A stretch of 64,000 nucleotides of DNA from Roseburia porci (GTDB lineage: Bacteria; Bacillota; Clostridia; Lachnospirales; Lachnospiraceae). Positions 26,027 to 35,932 of this stretch are shown one piece after another (positions within the stretch are counted from its first letter, which is position 1; each line of letters opens with the position of its first letter). The position numbers were made by a program, and so were the translations under genes. The stretch is taken from positions 62,001 through 126,000 of the forward strand of contig NZ_VUNI01000007.1 of assembly GCF_009695765.1 (NCBI RefSeq). The letters run 5' to 3'. The notes beneath the pieces are model-generated. The model worked only from the letters and a program-made list of their open reading frames with translations, was not told where the DNA came from and made no database searches.

Positions 26027-27286
26027 ATGAACGATCAGATAAAACATAAAATGCAGCATAATTTAAAACGTGCAATCACTTCCGTCAAATGGATCATCTT
26101 TGCGATCCTGGTCGGAATCATCGTCGGACTTTGCGGTACTGCCTTCTATTTTGGCATGTCGCTTGTAACCGTTGTGCGCACACAAAATCCGTGGCTGATC
26201 TTTTTCCTCCCGATCGGAGGTCTCGCGATCGTCGCACTCTATCATATGCTCCACGATGAAAAAGACACCGGTACCAATCTGGTTCTTTCCGCCATTCATT
26301 CCGATGATGAGCTTCCGTTCCGGATGGCACCACTGATCTTCATTTCGACGTTAATCACCCATCTGCTTGGCGGTTCTGCTGGAAGAGAGGGTGCTGCTCT
26401 TCAGATGGGAGGAAGCCTCGGAAATACACTTGGCAAGCTTTTTCACTTTGATGAAAAAGACAAACATGTCATGATCATGTGCGGCATGAGTGCGGCATTC
26501 TCCGCATTATTTGGAACTCCAATGGCTGCAGCGATCTTCCCTATGGAAGTTGTCAGTGTCGGCGTTATGTATTACGCCGCTCTCGTTCCGTGCGTGATCA
26601 GTTCTCTGATTGCACATGGAATCGCATATTCTTTCGGTGTATCCAACGAAATGTTCCTGATTACGGATATTCCGGCTTTTTCCGTCGGTAATTCTGTCCG
26701 CATTTCCATTCTTGCCGTGCTCTGTGCGCTCGTAAGTATTTTATTCTGTGTGGCATTACACGAAAGCGAACATCTTTATAAGAAGTTTTTCCAGAACCCG
26801 TATCTGCGTGTCTTTGTCGGCGGCTGTATTGTATTGTTTCTGACACTTCTAGTCGGAAACCAGAATTACAACGGAACCGGAATCAATATTATCGCCCAGT
26901 GTATCGATGGTTCTGTACGCCCGGAAGCTTTTCTTCTGAAGATCATTTTCACGGCATGTACACTCGGTGCCGGATATAAAGGCGGGGAAATCGTTCCATC
27001 CTTCTTCATCGGTGCCGCGTTCGGCTGCCTGTTTGGACTGGCCTTCGGTTTTTCCCCAACTTTATGTACTGCTGTCGGAATGACCGCCGTATTCTGCGGT
27101 GTTACAAACTGCCCGATTTCATCACTTTTAATCAGTTTTGAATTATTCGGTTACGACGGTATGCCATATTTCCTCTTATCTGTAGCATTAAGCTATATGT
27201 TATCCGGATACTTTGGACTCTACCGCAGCCAGAAGATCATTTACTCCAAATACAAAACAAACTACATCAACAAATCCACATTATAA
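26027..27286 (+). CDS. ClC-family chloride channel/antiporter
   Basis: A membrane protein of about 419 residues with ten or more hydrophobic helices. ClC signatures are present: GSAGREGAALQ, where the glutamate of GREG(P) is the gating residue and Pro is replaced by Ala, and GYKGGEIVPSFFIGA, the equivalent of GGxFxP. The start at 26027 (MNDQIKHK) follows AGAGGA; the ATG at 25991 lacks a site. It may act as an H+/Cl- antiporter or fluoride-type exporter, which sequence reading alone cannot settle. It is a lone plus-strand gene between two alpha-glucan genes, convergent with pulA, with only nine bases separating their ends. Confidence 0.85.
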   Translation: MNDQIKHKMQHNLKRAITSVKWIIFAILVGIIVGLCGTAFYFGMSLVTVVRTQNPWLIFFLPIGGLAIVALYHMLHDEKDTGTNLVLSAIHSDDELPFRMAPLIFISTLITHLLGGSAGREGAALQMGGSLGNTLGKLFHFDEKDKHVMIMCGMSAAFSALFGTPMAAAIFPMEVVSVGVMYYAALVPCVISSLIAHGIAYSFGVSNEMFLITDIPAFSVGNSVRISILAVLCALVSILFCVALHESEHLYKKFFQNPYLRVFVGGCIVLFLTLLVGNQNYNGTGINIIAQCIDGSVRPEAFLLKIIFTACTLGAGYKGGEIVPSFFIGAAFGCLFGLAFGFSPTLCTAVGMTAVFCGVTNCPISSLLISFELFGYDGMPYFLLSVALSYMLSGYFGLYRSQKIIYSKYKTNYINKSTL

Positions 27287-27295
27287 TACAGCATT

Positions 27296-29257
27296 TCAGG
27301 AACGATACGCTGCAATACAGGCAATTCCCGGAATCTCATATGTACCGGAGGATATCTGTTGCAGCGTATCATTGCCTGCTTTTACACCATCCACGCAGAG
27401 ATTCCATGCTTCTCCTTCCGGAAGGCTGATCCCAACTGCATCTTTATTAGCATTGTACGCAACAAAAATCTGTTCTTTTTCATCCTGAATGATGAATGAA
27501 ACAACGTTCTTTGCTTTATCTGAGAAAAACACCAGATGTTCTTCCACTTCTTTCTGTGTTGCCATGCGCAGACCTTTATGCGCTTTTCGGAATGCGATCA
27601 AACCCTTATAATACTCAAATACTTCTTTATTGCAAGACAACAGGTCATATCTTAAACCGTTTGTATATAATGGCAGATTATAGCTGTTCGAAGATACTTC
27701 ACCAGGTCTTCCCTCAATTGGTTTGCTGCGTAAAAATTCCTCTCCCTGAAGGAAAAACGGAACTCCCTGTGACGTAAATACAATCGATGCCGCAAGCCTG
27801 CACATTCTGATTCTTGTCTCTTCATCCTCTTCCCTGCAGGAAATACTCATTTTATCCCACAATGTCAAATTGTCATGACAGGATACATAATTGATCGTGT
27901 CCACCGGATTTTTCGCCCAGGCACCGGATTTGGTATACTCATATGCCTTGTAATCAACCTGTGGATGCCGGCATGCTCCGGCAACTGAATAACGGATTGC
28001 ATTTTCTTTTCCCTGTACGCCGCTTACATATCCTTTTTCTTCATCATAGAAAACATGGCCTCTGATATTGTCACGGATGTCATCGGAAAACGCTCCGACA
28101 CCATGCAGTTTCGGGATATTGACCTTTAACGATCTTTGATCGACCGGAAGTGTAGAATCTCCTCCGGTCCACCCCTCACCATATACAATGATATCCGGAT
28201 TGATTTTCTTAAGTTCATCATATACCTGCTGCATGGTTTCAATGTCCAGACATCCCATCAGATCAAAGCGGTATCCGTCAATGTGATACTCTTTTGCCCA
28301 GTAGCATACGGAATCCACAATATATTTGCGAACCATTGCCCGCTCCGATGCGATCTCATTTCCACATGCAGATGCATCCGAATACTGCTCCCCATCTTTT
28401 CTGTAGAAATAATCTGGAACCGTCTTCTGGAAACAGCTGTCCTCAATATTATGGGTATGATTAAACACAACATCCATAATAACGCCAATGCCATTTTGGT
28501 GGAAATGCTGCACCATCTGTTTGTACTCACGGATTCTTACCTCACCATGATACGGATCGGTTGCAAATGAGCCCTCCGGCACATTATAATTCAGTGGATC
28601 ATATCCCCAGTTATAAGGATGATCCGAAAGATCCGATTCATCAATGCTTCCAAAGTCAAACGATGGCATAATCTGTACATGTGTGACTCCCAGTTCCTTC
28701 AGATGATCGGTTCCGGTTGCCATTCCTTCGTCATTTACGGTGTTACTTTCTGTCAGTCCCAGATATTTTCCCGGATATTCTGCGTGGCATGAAGCATCGG
28801 CCGTTGTATCCGCAATGGAAATCTCGCAGATCACAGCATCCGTATTATGTAAAAGTGCCGGTCCATGATCTTTATCGAATCCAGCTGGATCTGTCTTTTT
28901 CAGATCGGTTACCATAGCACGTTTTCCATTCACTCCGGCCGCTTTCGCATAAGGATCGATCGTTTCCTTCTCTCCCCCGCCGCATTTCACAAGATAGGTA
29001 TAATATCTGCCTTCCAGATCTCCCAGATACTCATATACCCAGGTTCCATGTTCCGACTGCTGCATCGGATATTCTGCAAGCAGGCATTCTCCGTCTCCCT
29101 GTTCAAACAGACAAAGTACCACGCTTTCTGCGGTCGGTGCCCATAGCCGGAAGTTCGTCTTTTCCACTGTATAGACAGCGCCAAGATCATCCCCGTTATA
29201 GTAGAACTTTTTGTCAAAGGCTTCATCAAATTCATAATTTACTTTGTTTTGTTTCAT
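27296..29257 (-). CDS. pulA: Type I pullulanase (GH13_14)
   Basis: A 653-residue intracellular debranching enzyme; there is no signal peptide. An N-terminal CBM48-type domain (FRLWAPTAESVVLCLF) is followed by the GH13 barrel. The type I signature YNWGYDPLNYNVPEGSF, conserved region I (DVVFNHTH), region II with the nucleophile in YRFDLMG (about residue 357), region III with the acid/base Glu in VYGEGW, and region IV VSCHDN are all present. It hydrolyses alpha-1,6 branches in limit dextrins, which malQ nearby can then rearrange. Its promoter and CGAAAA repeat are nearly the same as those of the cell-wall amylase gene. Confidence 0.95.
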   Translation of the reverse strand: MKQNKVNYEFDEAFDKKFYYNGDDLGAVYTVEKTNFRLWAPTAESVVLCLFEQGDGECLLAEYPMQQSEHGTWVYEYLGDLEGRYYTYLVKCGGGEKETIDPYAKAAGVNGKRAMVTDLKKTDPAGFDKDHGPALLHNTDAVICEISIADTTADASCHAEYPGKYLGLTESNTVNDEGMATGTDHLKELGVTHVQIMPSFDFGSIDESDLSDHPYNWGYDPLNYNVPEGSFATDPYHGEVRIREYKQMVQHFHQNGIGVIMDVVFNHTHNIEDSCFQKTVPDYFYRKDGEQYSDASACGNEIASERAMVRKYIVDSVCYWAKEYHIDGYRFDLMGCLDIETMQQVYDELKKINPDIIVYGEGWTGGDSTLPVDQRSLKVNIPKLHGVGAFSDDIRDNIRGHVFYDEEKGYVSGVQGKENAIRYSVAGACRHPQVDYKAYEYTKSGAWAKNPVDTINYVSCHDNLTLWDKMSISCREEDEETRIRMCRLAASIVFTSQGVPFFLQGEEFLRSKPIEGRPGEVSSNSYNLPLYTNGLRYDLLSCNKEVFEYYKGLIAFRKAHKGLRMATQKEVEEHLVFFSDKAKNVVSFIIQDEKEQIFVAYNANKDAVGISLPEGEAWNLCVDGVKAGNDTLQQISSGTYEIPGIACIAAYRS

Positions 29258-29283
29258 ATTCCTGTGTTCCTTACTTTGCGAAT

Positions 29284-29308
29284 TCGAAATTTTCGTTTTT
29301 TTTCGTAT
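29284..29308 (-). promoter_or_regulatory. CGAAAA repeat operator downstream of the pulA promoter
   Basis: On the minus strand, TACGAAAAAAAACGAAAA followed by TTTCGAA. CG steps occur at 29304, 29294 and 29285, spaced about 10 bp. All but two of 25 positions match the amylase site. It lies just after the -10 box and 27 bp before the start codon, a repressor position. Confidence 0.6.
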
Positions 29309-29310
29309 TT

Positions 29311-29339
29311 ATTATATTTTATTTCTTTTTACTTGGCAA
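29311..29339 (-). promoter_or_regulatory. Promoter of pulA
   Basis: Minus-strand TTGCCA (29334-29339), 17-bp spacer and perfect TATAAT (29311-29316). Confidence 0.75.
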
Positions 29340-29394
29340 TTGGGAAATTCACTCAAAATATCGTCTCAAATTTAGTAATAATAGCAAAAACAAA

Positions 29395-29437
29395 CGCAAA
29401 AAATCTCTATTACTACAACGTTGTAATAGAGATTTCT
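29395..29437 (-). terminator. Terminator at the end of the trp-ltaE-ansA operon
   Basis: A perfect 13-bp stem (29401-29413 with 29423-29435) with a T run on the minus strand. It starts a few bases after the asparaginase stop and is the first terminator seen downstream of trpE. Confidence 0.88.
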
Positions 29438-29439
29438 GA

Positions 29440-30450
29440 TTAACATTTTCTGTTTTTTCCAAAAATTACATCATAATTGATGTTTTTATAAAAGATATCT
29501 TCTCTGTCAAAGCGCTTCCAGTCCACGTTTGCACTCATCCACATCGTCTTGGCGATCGCGGATTCCAGTGTCATATCATACGTCTCAAGGAAATTACACA
29601 TGGTCTTCATTTCATTGCCGACCTCATACACAGTCATATCACTACCTTCATGTGCCACCTGTGTTGCCATAATAATGATCTTGTCCGGATGTTCTTCACA
29701 TAATTTGCAAAATGCATCACGGATGGAATGCGGAATTCCCCCGACTCCAAAGCTTTCGATCACTATTGCATCATAATGTTCAAAAATAAAAGGCAGAATC
29801 TCCGGCCGGATTCCGGGTATCAGTTTTAACAGGAAAATATTATCGTTCATTCTGGTATAAAACCGAACCTTATCCTCATATGGGATCATTGGAATATAAC
29901 GCATGATATTCATATCCTGAATAACTGCAAGAGACGGAAAATCAATGCTGGAAAATGCATTATAACTTTTGGAACGCACTTTTTTTGCACGCGTTCCAGC
30001 GATTACTTTACCATCAAAAACAATCTGAACGCCCTGTGATTTTGCATCGGAAGCATAGACAAAGCTATCCAGAAGATTCGTCTTGGCGTCAGTAATATCC
30101 ATGTTGATTGGTTTCTGTGAACCTGTGATCACGATCGGTTTCTGCGAATTCTGGATCATATAAGATAATGCAGCAGCCGTGTAGGCCATGGTATCTGTTC
30201 CATGTGCAATGACAAATCCATCATACTGCTCATAATTCTCCTGGATACACTCGACCATCATCTTCCAGTGCACCGGTTCGATATTGGAGCTGTCCAGATT
30301 TAAAAGCTGCTCCACATGCACGCGGCACACCTTTTTTACCTGTGGAATATAGGTAAGCAGTTCGTCCGGTTTAATCTGCGGTTTTAGCCCATTTTCTGAC
30401 TTTTTCGATGCAATAGTTCCACCGGTTGCAATAAATAAAATATCTTTCAT
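29440..30450 (-). CDS. ansA: L-asparaginase, cytoplasmic type I
   Basis: A 336-residue enzyme that hydrolyses asparagine to aspartate and ammonia. The catalytic threonine motif ATGGTIAS (residues 8-15) and the second motif VIAHGTDTMAYTA with its Thr-Asp pair are present. There is no signal peptide, so it is cytoplasmic. Its start overlaps the threonine aldolase stop as TAATG, so the two genes are coupled, and no terminator separates them from the trp genes upstream. Confidence 0.92.
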   Translation of the reverse strand: MKDILFIATGGTIASKKSENGLKPQIKPDELLTYIPQVKKVCRVHVEQLLNLDSSNIEPVHWKMMVECIQENYEQYDGFVIAHGTDTMAYTAAALSYMIQNSQKPIVITGSQKPINMDITDAKTNLLDSFVYASDAKSQGVQIVFDGKVIAGTRAKKVRSKSYNAFSSIDFPSLAVIQDMNIMRYIPMIPYEDKVRFYTRMNDNIFLLKLIPGIRPEILPFIFEHYDAIVIESFGVGGIPHSIRDAFCKLCEEHPDKIIIMATQVAHEGSDMTVYEVGNEMKTMCNFLETYDMTLESAIAKTMWMSANVDWKRFDREDIFYKNINYDVIFGKNRKC

Positions 30451-31496
30451 TACAACACCTCTTTTAAATCTTCCATGAACTGTGAAACATCCTCCTGCCG
30501 GGTTGCCCAGCTGGTACAGATTCTCATGACAGAATGTGTTTCATCGAATTTTTCCTGATATTCCAGAACGTATTTTTCAGAAAGCCGGTCGCAGACTTCA
30601 TCCGAAAGTACAACAAATAACTGGTTTGTCTGTGGTGTAACGGTAAAAGGAACCTGAAGCGCGGTCAGACATTCCGTGATCCGCTCCGCCTGCCGGATCG
30701 CATTTTTTGCGATCTCAAAATATAAGTCATTTTCAAACAGCGTCTCAAACTGGATTCCAAGAAGCCGCCCCTTTGCGAGCATACCTCCATGCTGCTTGAT
30801 GTTATAGCGGAAATCCGGTTTTAATTCCGGATTGGTAATTACAACTGCCTCGCCAAACAATGCTCCGACTTTTGTTCCACCAATATAAAACACATCCGAA
30901 TTCGCTGCAATATCTGCAAGTGTCAGGTCATTCTGTTTGCAGACAAGTCCGTATCCCATACGTGCCCCATCTACAAACAGATACATTCCATACTCCCGGC
31001 ATACCTGATAAATATCTTCCAGTTCTTTTTTCTGGTAGATGGTTCCAAGTTCCGTTGGTGTGGAAATGTATACCATCTTCGGCTGTGCCATGTGTTCATT
31101 TCCACCATTTCGGAAATGCTCCTTTGCATAGTCACGGATCTGCTTTGCCTCGATCTTACCGTCATTGGTTGGAAACGTAATGCATTTGTGTCCGCACGCC
31201 TCCACAGCGCCAGTCTCATGTACATTGATATGTCCTGTCTCTGCACACAAAATCCCCTGATATGGTTTTAATGCAGCATCAATGACCGTTGCATTTGTCT
31301 GTGTGCCACCTACAAGAAAATGTACATCTGCATCCGGTGCATCACAGGCTTTTTGGATCAGATCAGCGGCATGTCTGCAATGTTCATCCATTCCGTACCC
31401 GATCGTCTGTTCCATATTTGTTTCTGTCAGTCTTTTTAAAATATCCGGATGACAGCCCTCCGTATAGTCACAATTGAAATAGATCATCTGGTTCAC
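30450..31496 (-). CDS. Low-specificity L-threonine aldolase family protein
   Basis: A 348-residue PLP enzyme of the beta-eliminating lyase/threonine aldolase family, which would cleave L-threonine or a beta-hydroxy amino acid to glycine and an aldehyde. The family opening (FNCDYTEGCHPDIL), the cofactor-binding FVDGARMGYG and the lysine motif FYIGGTKVGALFG (about residue 205) are visible. It starts with GTG five bases before the trpD stop region ends, or possibly at the ATG three codons on; no strong ribosome binding site is seen for either. It is part of the trp transcription unit, which is an unusual setting. Tryptophanase-like activity is possible but less likely given the motifs. Confidence 0.85.
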   Translation of the reverse strand: MNQMIYFNCDYTEGCHPDILKRLTETNMEQTIGYGMDEHCRHAADLIQKACDAPDADVHFLVGGTQTNATVIDAALKPYQGILCAETGHINVHETGAVEACGHKCITFPTNDGKIEAKQIRDYAKEHFRNGGNEHMAQPKMVYISTPTELGTIYQKKELEDIYQVCREYGMYLFVDGARMGYGLVCKQNDLTLADIAANSDVFYIGGTKVGALFGEAVVITNPELKPDFRYNIKQHGGMLAKGRLLGIQFETLFENDLYFEIAKNAIRQAERITECLTALQVPFTVTPQTNQLFVVLSDEVCDRLSEKYVLEYQEKFDETHSVMRICTSWATRQEDVSQFMEDLKEVL

Positions 31497-31500
31497 TCTC

Positions 31501-32514
31501 TTACTTATTGGATTCTGCTACGAGAGCCTCCAGTGTTTTTAATGCTTTTCCGGAGTCAATCGCATCAGCGGCAATCTGAATGCCTTCCTCCATAGTATCA
31601 GCTTTTCCACCAATATACAAGGTCGCACCTGCATTCATAAGTACAATATTTCTCTTGGCGCCCTGTTCTTTTCCGGATAAAATATCTTTTGTAATCTGCG
31701 CATTGACCATTCCGTCGCCTCCCTGGAGTTCCTCCAGGCTGCATCGCTCAAATCCGAACTGCTCCGGTGTGATGGTAAACGTATGTACCTCATGATCTTT
31801 GATCTCGGAAACGGTAGTTTCCCCGGTCAGTGTAATTTCATCCATATTGTCACATCCGCTTACCACATAAGCGCGTTCCACACCAAGATTCATCATTGCA
31901 CCGGCAATCACTTTTGTAAGTTTTGCATCATAAACGCCAATGACCATGCCCTTTGCACGGGATGGATTTGACATTGGTCCTAAAATATTAAATACGGTGC
32001 GGAATCCAAGTTCTTTTCGTACCGGACCGACATATTTCATTGCCGGATTAAAATGTGGAGCAAACATAAAGCCGATTCCAGCTTCTTCTACACATTTTTT
32101 TACAACCTCAGGATCCGCGCTGATATTTACTCCTAACGCTTCAAGTACATCTCCCGCTCCGCTCTTGGATGAGATGGAACAGTTTCCATGTTTTGCAACC
32201 GGAAGACCGGCTGCTGCAACAACAAACGCAGAGGTTGTCGAAATATTAAAAGAATAGGTGCAGTCTCCGCCGGTTCCCACAAGATCCACATGATTTGGAA
32301 CGTCTGGTGCAATCGTCATAGCTTTGTCTCTTAACACAGATGCAAGTCCTGTAATCTCATCTAATGTTTCCCCTTTCATGCGAAGCGCCGTGAGAAAGCA
32401 GGCAATCTGCGCCGGAGTTGCCTGACCTGTCAGGATCTCTTCCTGTGCCTGTTTTGCCTCATCTACTGTCAAATTTTCACCTGCTGCAAGTTTGCCTAAT
32501 ATCTCTTTCATCAT
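31501..32514 (-). CDS. trpD: Anthranilate phosphoribosyltransferase
   Basis: A 337-residue enzyme that joins anthranilate to PRPP. Family motifs: DLVGTGGD with the PRPP-binding glycines (about residue 78), KHGNCSISSKSGAGDVLEALG and the FNILGPMSNPSR segment. Length is normal and there is no fusion to trpG. GGAGG precedes two adjacent ATGs; the second is better spaced. It is last of the trp genes instead of following trpG, and it is followed directly by the threonine aldolase gene. Confidence 0.96.
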   Translation of the reverse strand: MMKEILGKLAAGENLTVDEAKQAQEEILTGQATPAQIACFLTALRMKGETLDEITGLASVLRDKAMTIAPDVPNHVDLVGTGGDCTYSFNISTTSAFVVAAAGLPVAKHGNCSISSKSGAGDVLEALGVNISADPEVVKKCVEEAGIGFMFAPHFNPAMKYVGPVRKELGFRTVFNILGPMSNPSRAKGMVIGVYDAKLTKVIAGAMMNLGVERAYVVSGCDNMDEITLTGETTVSEIKDHEVHTFTITPEQFGFERCSLEELQGGDGMVNAQITKDILSGKEQGAKRNIVLMNAGATLYIGGKADTMEEGIQIAADAIDSGKALKTLEALVAESNK

Positions 32515-32528
32515 CTTTCCTCCAGTTC

Positions 32529-33326
32529 TTAATCCAATTCATTCAGTTCTTTTTTGAATGTGCTTACATACTCAGAAGCTGTTTTTGCATCAAAATTGCT
32601 CTCACGCATCAGTTCAATAAAATGTGTTCCTACAATAGCACCATCAATCAGATCTTTCATCGGTGCAACATCCTTCGCCGTACGGATTCCGAATCCCATC
32701 ATAACCGGAATCTTTGAAACCTTTTTCACCGAAGCAAGATATTCTTTGACCTGTTTATGGAATTCACCGCCCTGTCCGGTAACTCCCATTGCCGATACGC
32801 AATATACAAAGCCTCTTGCGTTTTCAAGAAGCTTTGGCACTCTGTCTTTTGATACCGGTGATACGAGTTCAATCAGTATCGTTTCATCTGCCCCGTTTAA
32901 CGCCTTCTGTAATTCTTCCTGCTCCTCAAACGGAAGATCCGGGATAATCAGTCCGTCTACTCCGCATTCCTTACATTTTGCAGCAAATGCTTCCACCCCA
33001 TAATGAAGTACCGTATTGTAATACATCATAAAAACGATCGGCACCTGAACGTTGGCTTCTCTCATTTCTTTCATGCAGTCAAATGTTTTGGCAAGATTGG
33101 CTCCTCCAAGAATTGCCTCGTAAGATGCCTGCTGGATAACCGGACCATCGGCTACCGGATCTGAAAACGGAATTCCAAGCTCGATAATATCAACACCTGC
33201 TTTTTCCTGTGCCTCAATCAGTTCCTTTGTCTTGTTGTAATCCGGAAAACCGGCTGTAATATATGTGATAAACGCCTTTTTATTGTCTTTTTTTAATGCC
33301 TGAAGCTTCTCTTCAATACGATTCAT
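32529..33326 (-). CDS. trpA: Tryptophan synthase alpha chain
   Basis: A 265-residue TIM-barrel subunit that releases indole from indole-3-glycerol phosphate. The acid/base Glu in ELGIPFSDPVADGP (about residue 49) and the Asp in IIPDLPFEE are present, with the phosphate site GFGIRTAKDV near the end. It follows trpB by 12 bp, the usual order, and pairs with it as the alpha2-beta2 complex. Confidence 0.97.
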   Translation of the reverse strand: MNRIEEKLQALKKDNKKAFITYITAGFPDYNKTKELIEAQEKAGVDIIELGIPFSDPVADGPVIQQASYEAILGGANLAKTFDCMKEMREANVQVPIVFMMYYNTVLHYGVEAFAAKCKECGVDGLIIPDLPFEEQEELQKALNGADETILIELVSPVSKDRVPKLLENARGFVYCVSAMGVTGQGGEFHKQVKEYLASVKKVSKIPVMMGFGIRTAKDVAPMKDLIDGAIVGTHFIELMRESNFDAKTASEYVSTFKKELNELD

Positions 33327-33338
33327 TCCATTTCCCTC

Positions 33339-34526
33339 CTAATTCAAATATCCTTCACCTGCAAGATAGCTTGCAATAGTATTCACATCTTTGTCTCCGC
33401 GTCCTGACAGGCAAACGATCATAGACTGATCCATTGTCATTTCTTTTGCCTTTTTAAATGCATATGCAACGGCATGCGCACTTTCAATTGCCGGAATGAT
33501 TCCTTCTAACTTGCAAAGTTCCATCAGTGCATCCATTGCCTCGACATCTGTGATGCTGACATATTTTGCACGTCCGGTGTCTTTTAAATAAGCATGTTCC
33601 GGTCCAACTCCCGGATAATCAAGTCCCGCAGAGATTGAATGTGCAAGCTGGATATTGCCATCCTCATTCTGAAGCAGATATGACCGCATTCCATGGAGTA
33701 CTCCAGGTTCTCCCATTGCCATTGCAGAAGCATGTTTTCCGGTTTCCACTCCAAGGCCGGCTGCCTCCACACCGATCAGTTCTACTTCTTTCTGATCAAT
33801 GAAATCCGCAAACATACCGATGGAATTGGAGCCACCACCAACGCAGGCCATTACAACATCCGGATTTCTTCCTTCTACTTCCATATGCTGTTTTCTTGCT
33901 TCTTTACTGATCACACTCTGGAATTCCTTTACCATCTTCGGATATGGATATGGTCCGACCGCAGATCCGATAATATAGAAAGTATCCTCTGCTGTTTTTG
34001 CCCATGTACGGATGGCTTCGTTTGTTGCGTCTTTTAATGTATTGCTTCCGGATTCTACCGATACCACTTTCGCTCCAAGCATTTCCATACGCATAACATT
34101 TAATTTCTGTCTTTCAATATCCTCTTTTCCCATATATACGGTACATTCCATATTAAACAGTGCAGCTCCGGTCGCTGTCGCAACACCGTGCTGTCCGGCA
34201 CCGGTTTCTGCGATCACTTTTGTCTTTCCCATACGTTTTGCAAGAAGGATCTGACCGATTACGTTATTGATCTTATGCGCTCCGGTATGATTTAAATCTT
34301 CTCTCTTTAAATATATTTTGGTTCCATACTTCTCGCTCAGACGTTCCGCATAATAAAGCGGAGTCTCACGTCCTACATACTGTTTCAGATAATAATGATA
34401 CTGCTTCATAAATTCCGGATCATGAATTGCCTCCTCAAAGGCTTGATCAAGTTCTTCCAATGTGTTCATCAAAGATTCTGCTACGTACTGTCCACCGTAC
34501 TGTCCATAATATGCTTTACTGTTCAT
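33339..34526 (-). CDS. trpB: Tryptophan synthase beta chain
   Basis: A 395-residue PLP enzyme (TrpB1 type) that condenses indole with serine. The lysine motif [12 protein letters not shown], the ammonium-tunnel/active-site ETGAGQHG, the phosphate-cradling VGGGSNSIG and the C-terminal CLSGRGDKD are all present. Length is that of TrpB1, so a coupled alpha-beta synthase is expected. AAGGA precedes the ATG. No trpF fits in the 41-bp gap upstream. Confidence 0.97.
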   Translation of the reverse strand: MNSKAYYGQYGGQYVAESLMNTLEELDQAFEEAIHDPEFMKQYHYYLKQYVGRETPLYYAERLSEKYGTKIYLKREDLNHTGAHKINNVIGQILLAKRMGKTKVIAETGAGQHGVATATGAALFNMECTVYMGKEDIERQKLNVMRMEMLGAKVVSVESGSNTLKDATNEAIRTWAKTAEDTFYIIGSAVGPYPYPKMVKEFQSVISKEARKQHMEVEGRNPDVVMACVGGGSNSIGMFADFIDQKEVELIGVEAAGLGVETGKHASAMAMGEPGVLHGMRSYLLQNEDGNIQLAHSISAGLDYPGVGPEHAYLKDTGRAKYVSITDVEAMDALMELCKLEGIIPAIESAHAVAYAFKKAKEMTMDQSMIVCLSGRGDKDVNTIASYLAGEGYLN

Positions 34527-34567
34527 TTTTCTTTTCCTTTCTGACTTTTCATTTCTATATGTAGTGA

Positions 34568-35350
34568 TTACTTATAAATCTCTTTCCAGTGTTTTGCTAA
34601 CACTTTTGGCTCCTCAGCTTCCATAAATGCTCTTCCGATCAAAAATCCGGATACTTCGTACTCTGCAAGGAAGCGTACATCATCGTCTTTTACGATCCCG
34701 CTTTCAGCGATCAGTACTTTCTCTTTCGGCACCATGCTGCGAAGCCTTGCCGTGTTCTCCAGACTGATGGAAAAATCTTTCAGATTCCGGTTATTGATCC
34801 CGATGATCCTTGGGTCCAGCTTTAATGCCCTCTCCATCTCGTATTCATCGTGAACTTCTACCAGTGCATCCAGTTCCATTTCTCTTGACAGCTGATAAAA
34901 TGCCCGGAGTTTCTCATCATCCAAAATGGCGGCAATCAGAAGAACGGCATCTGCCCCAATCGCTTTGGCTTCGTAGAACTGATATTCATCGATCATAAAA
35001 TCTTTCCGAATGATTGGAAGGTCTGACCGCTCTCTGATCTGCTGCAGATATTTCACATCCCCATGAAAATGATCTTCCTCTGTCAGACAGCTGATTGCAT
35101 CTACCGATTCGTTATATTCATCGATCCGTTCCATCAGATCAATTTTGCTTGTAATGTTTCCAAGGCTCGGCGATGCCTTTTTAAACTCACCGATAATGGA
35201 TAACCCCGGCTTTTTCAGTGCATGATAAAAGCTGTCTTTCTCTCTGGTTTTCTGCCCTTCTCCCATCCGGCGCATCTCTTCGAATGGGATCTTTTTTTTC
35301 TGCTCTGCAAGTCTTATTTTCTTGTCTTCTACGATTTCATCTAAAATCAT
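34568..35350 (-). CDS. trpC: Indole-3-glycerol-phosphate synthase
   Basis: A 260-residue monofunctional TIM barrel. Seen: [15 protein letters not shown], with the catalytic lysine, the Glu in [10 protein letters not shown] and the [10 protein letters not shown] strand, then [23 protein letters not shown] and the phosphate site AESGI. It closes the indole ring from CdRP. It is not fused to TrpF, which is otherwise missing here. GGAGG precedes the ATG, and it follows trpG by 12 bp. Confidence 0.96.
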   Translation of the reverse strand: MILDEIVEDKKIRLAEQKKKIPFEEMRRMGEGQKTREKDSFYHALKKPGLSIIGEFKKASPSLGNITSKIDLMERIDEYNESVDAISCLTEEDHFHGDVKYLQQIRERSDLPIIRKDFMIDEYQFYEAKAIGADAVLLIAAILDDEKLRAFYQLSREMELDALVEVHDEYEMERALKLDPRIIGINNRNLKDFSISLENTARLRSMVPKEKVLIAESGIVKDDDVRFLAEYEVSGFLIGRAFMEAEEPKVLAKHWKEIYK

Positions 35351-35362
35351 GCCATCCTCCGT

Positions 35363-35932
35363 TTATATTGTTCCATTGATAAAATTCTCGATCATCCGTT
35401 TGCCGTGCTGTGTATAGATAGATTCCGGATGAAACTGCAATCCAACTACCGGATATTTTCTGTGGCGCATCGCCATGATCTCTCCATCTTCCGTTTCTGC
35501 GAGCACTTTAAGTTCCTTTGGAAGTGTATCCCTTTGTACCGCAAGTGAATGATATCTTGCCACCTTGATCGGTGAATCAATCCCACTGAAAATGCTTGTT
35601 CCGTCATGTGTGATGGTTGACTGTTTTCCATGAAACAGAGCTTTGGCATAGGATACAGTTCCTCCAAGTGCTTCACCGATACACTGATGTCCAAGACAGA
35701 TGCCAAGAATCGGGATCTTATCATAGAACTCTTTTACAACATCCATACAGATACCGGCCTCTTTCGGATTCTTTGGTCCCGGTGAAAGCACGATTCTCTG
35801 AGGATTCATCTGCCTAATCTCGTCAATCGTGATCTCATCATTTCGTACCACTTTGATACCATCCTCGAAAATACCAATATACTGATACAGGTTATATGTA
35901 AATGAATCATAATTATCAATCAGTAAAATCAT
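35363..35932 (-). CDS. trpG: Anthranilate synthase glutamine amidotransferase subunit
   Basis: A 189-residue class I glutaminase. The catalytic triad is visible: the cysteine in GICLGHQ (about residue 80), and the C-terminal His and Glu in QFHPESI. The oxyanion loop SPGPKNP is present. It supplies ammonia to TrpE. Its ATG overlaps the trpE stop by four bases. It could also serve para-aminobenzoate synthesis as in other Firmicutes, since no separate pabA is in the window. Confidence 0.95.
   Translation of the reverse strand: MILLIDNYDSFTYNLYQYIGIFEDGIKVVRNDEITIDEIRQMNPQRIVLSPGPKNPKEAGICMDVVKEFYDKIPILGICLGHQCIGEALGGTVSYAKALFHGKQSTITHDGTSIFSGIDSPIKVARYHSLAVQRDTLPKELKVLAETEDGEIMAMRHRKYPVVGLQFHPESIYTQHGKRMIENFINGTI

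Noticed and set aside
34527-34567. A short or degenerate trpF between trpC and trpB.
   Set aside because: The gap is only 41 bp and TrpC ends normally; no isomerase domain is present.
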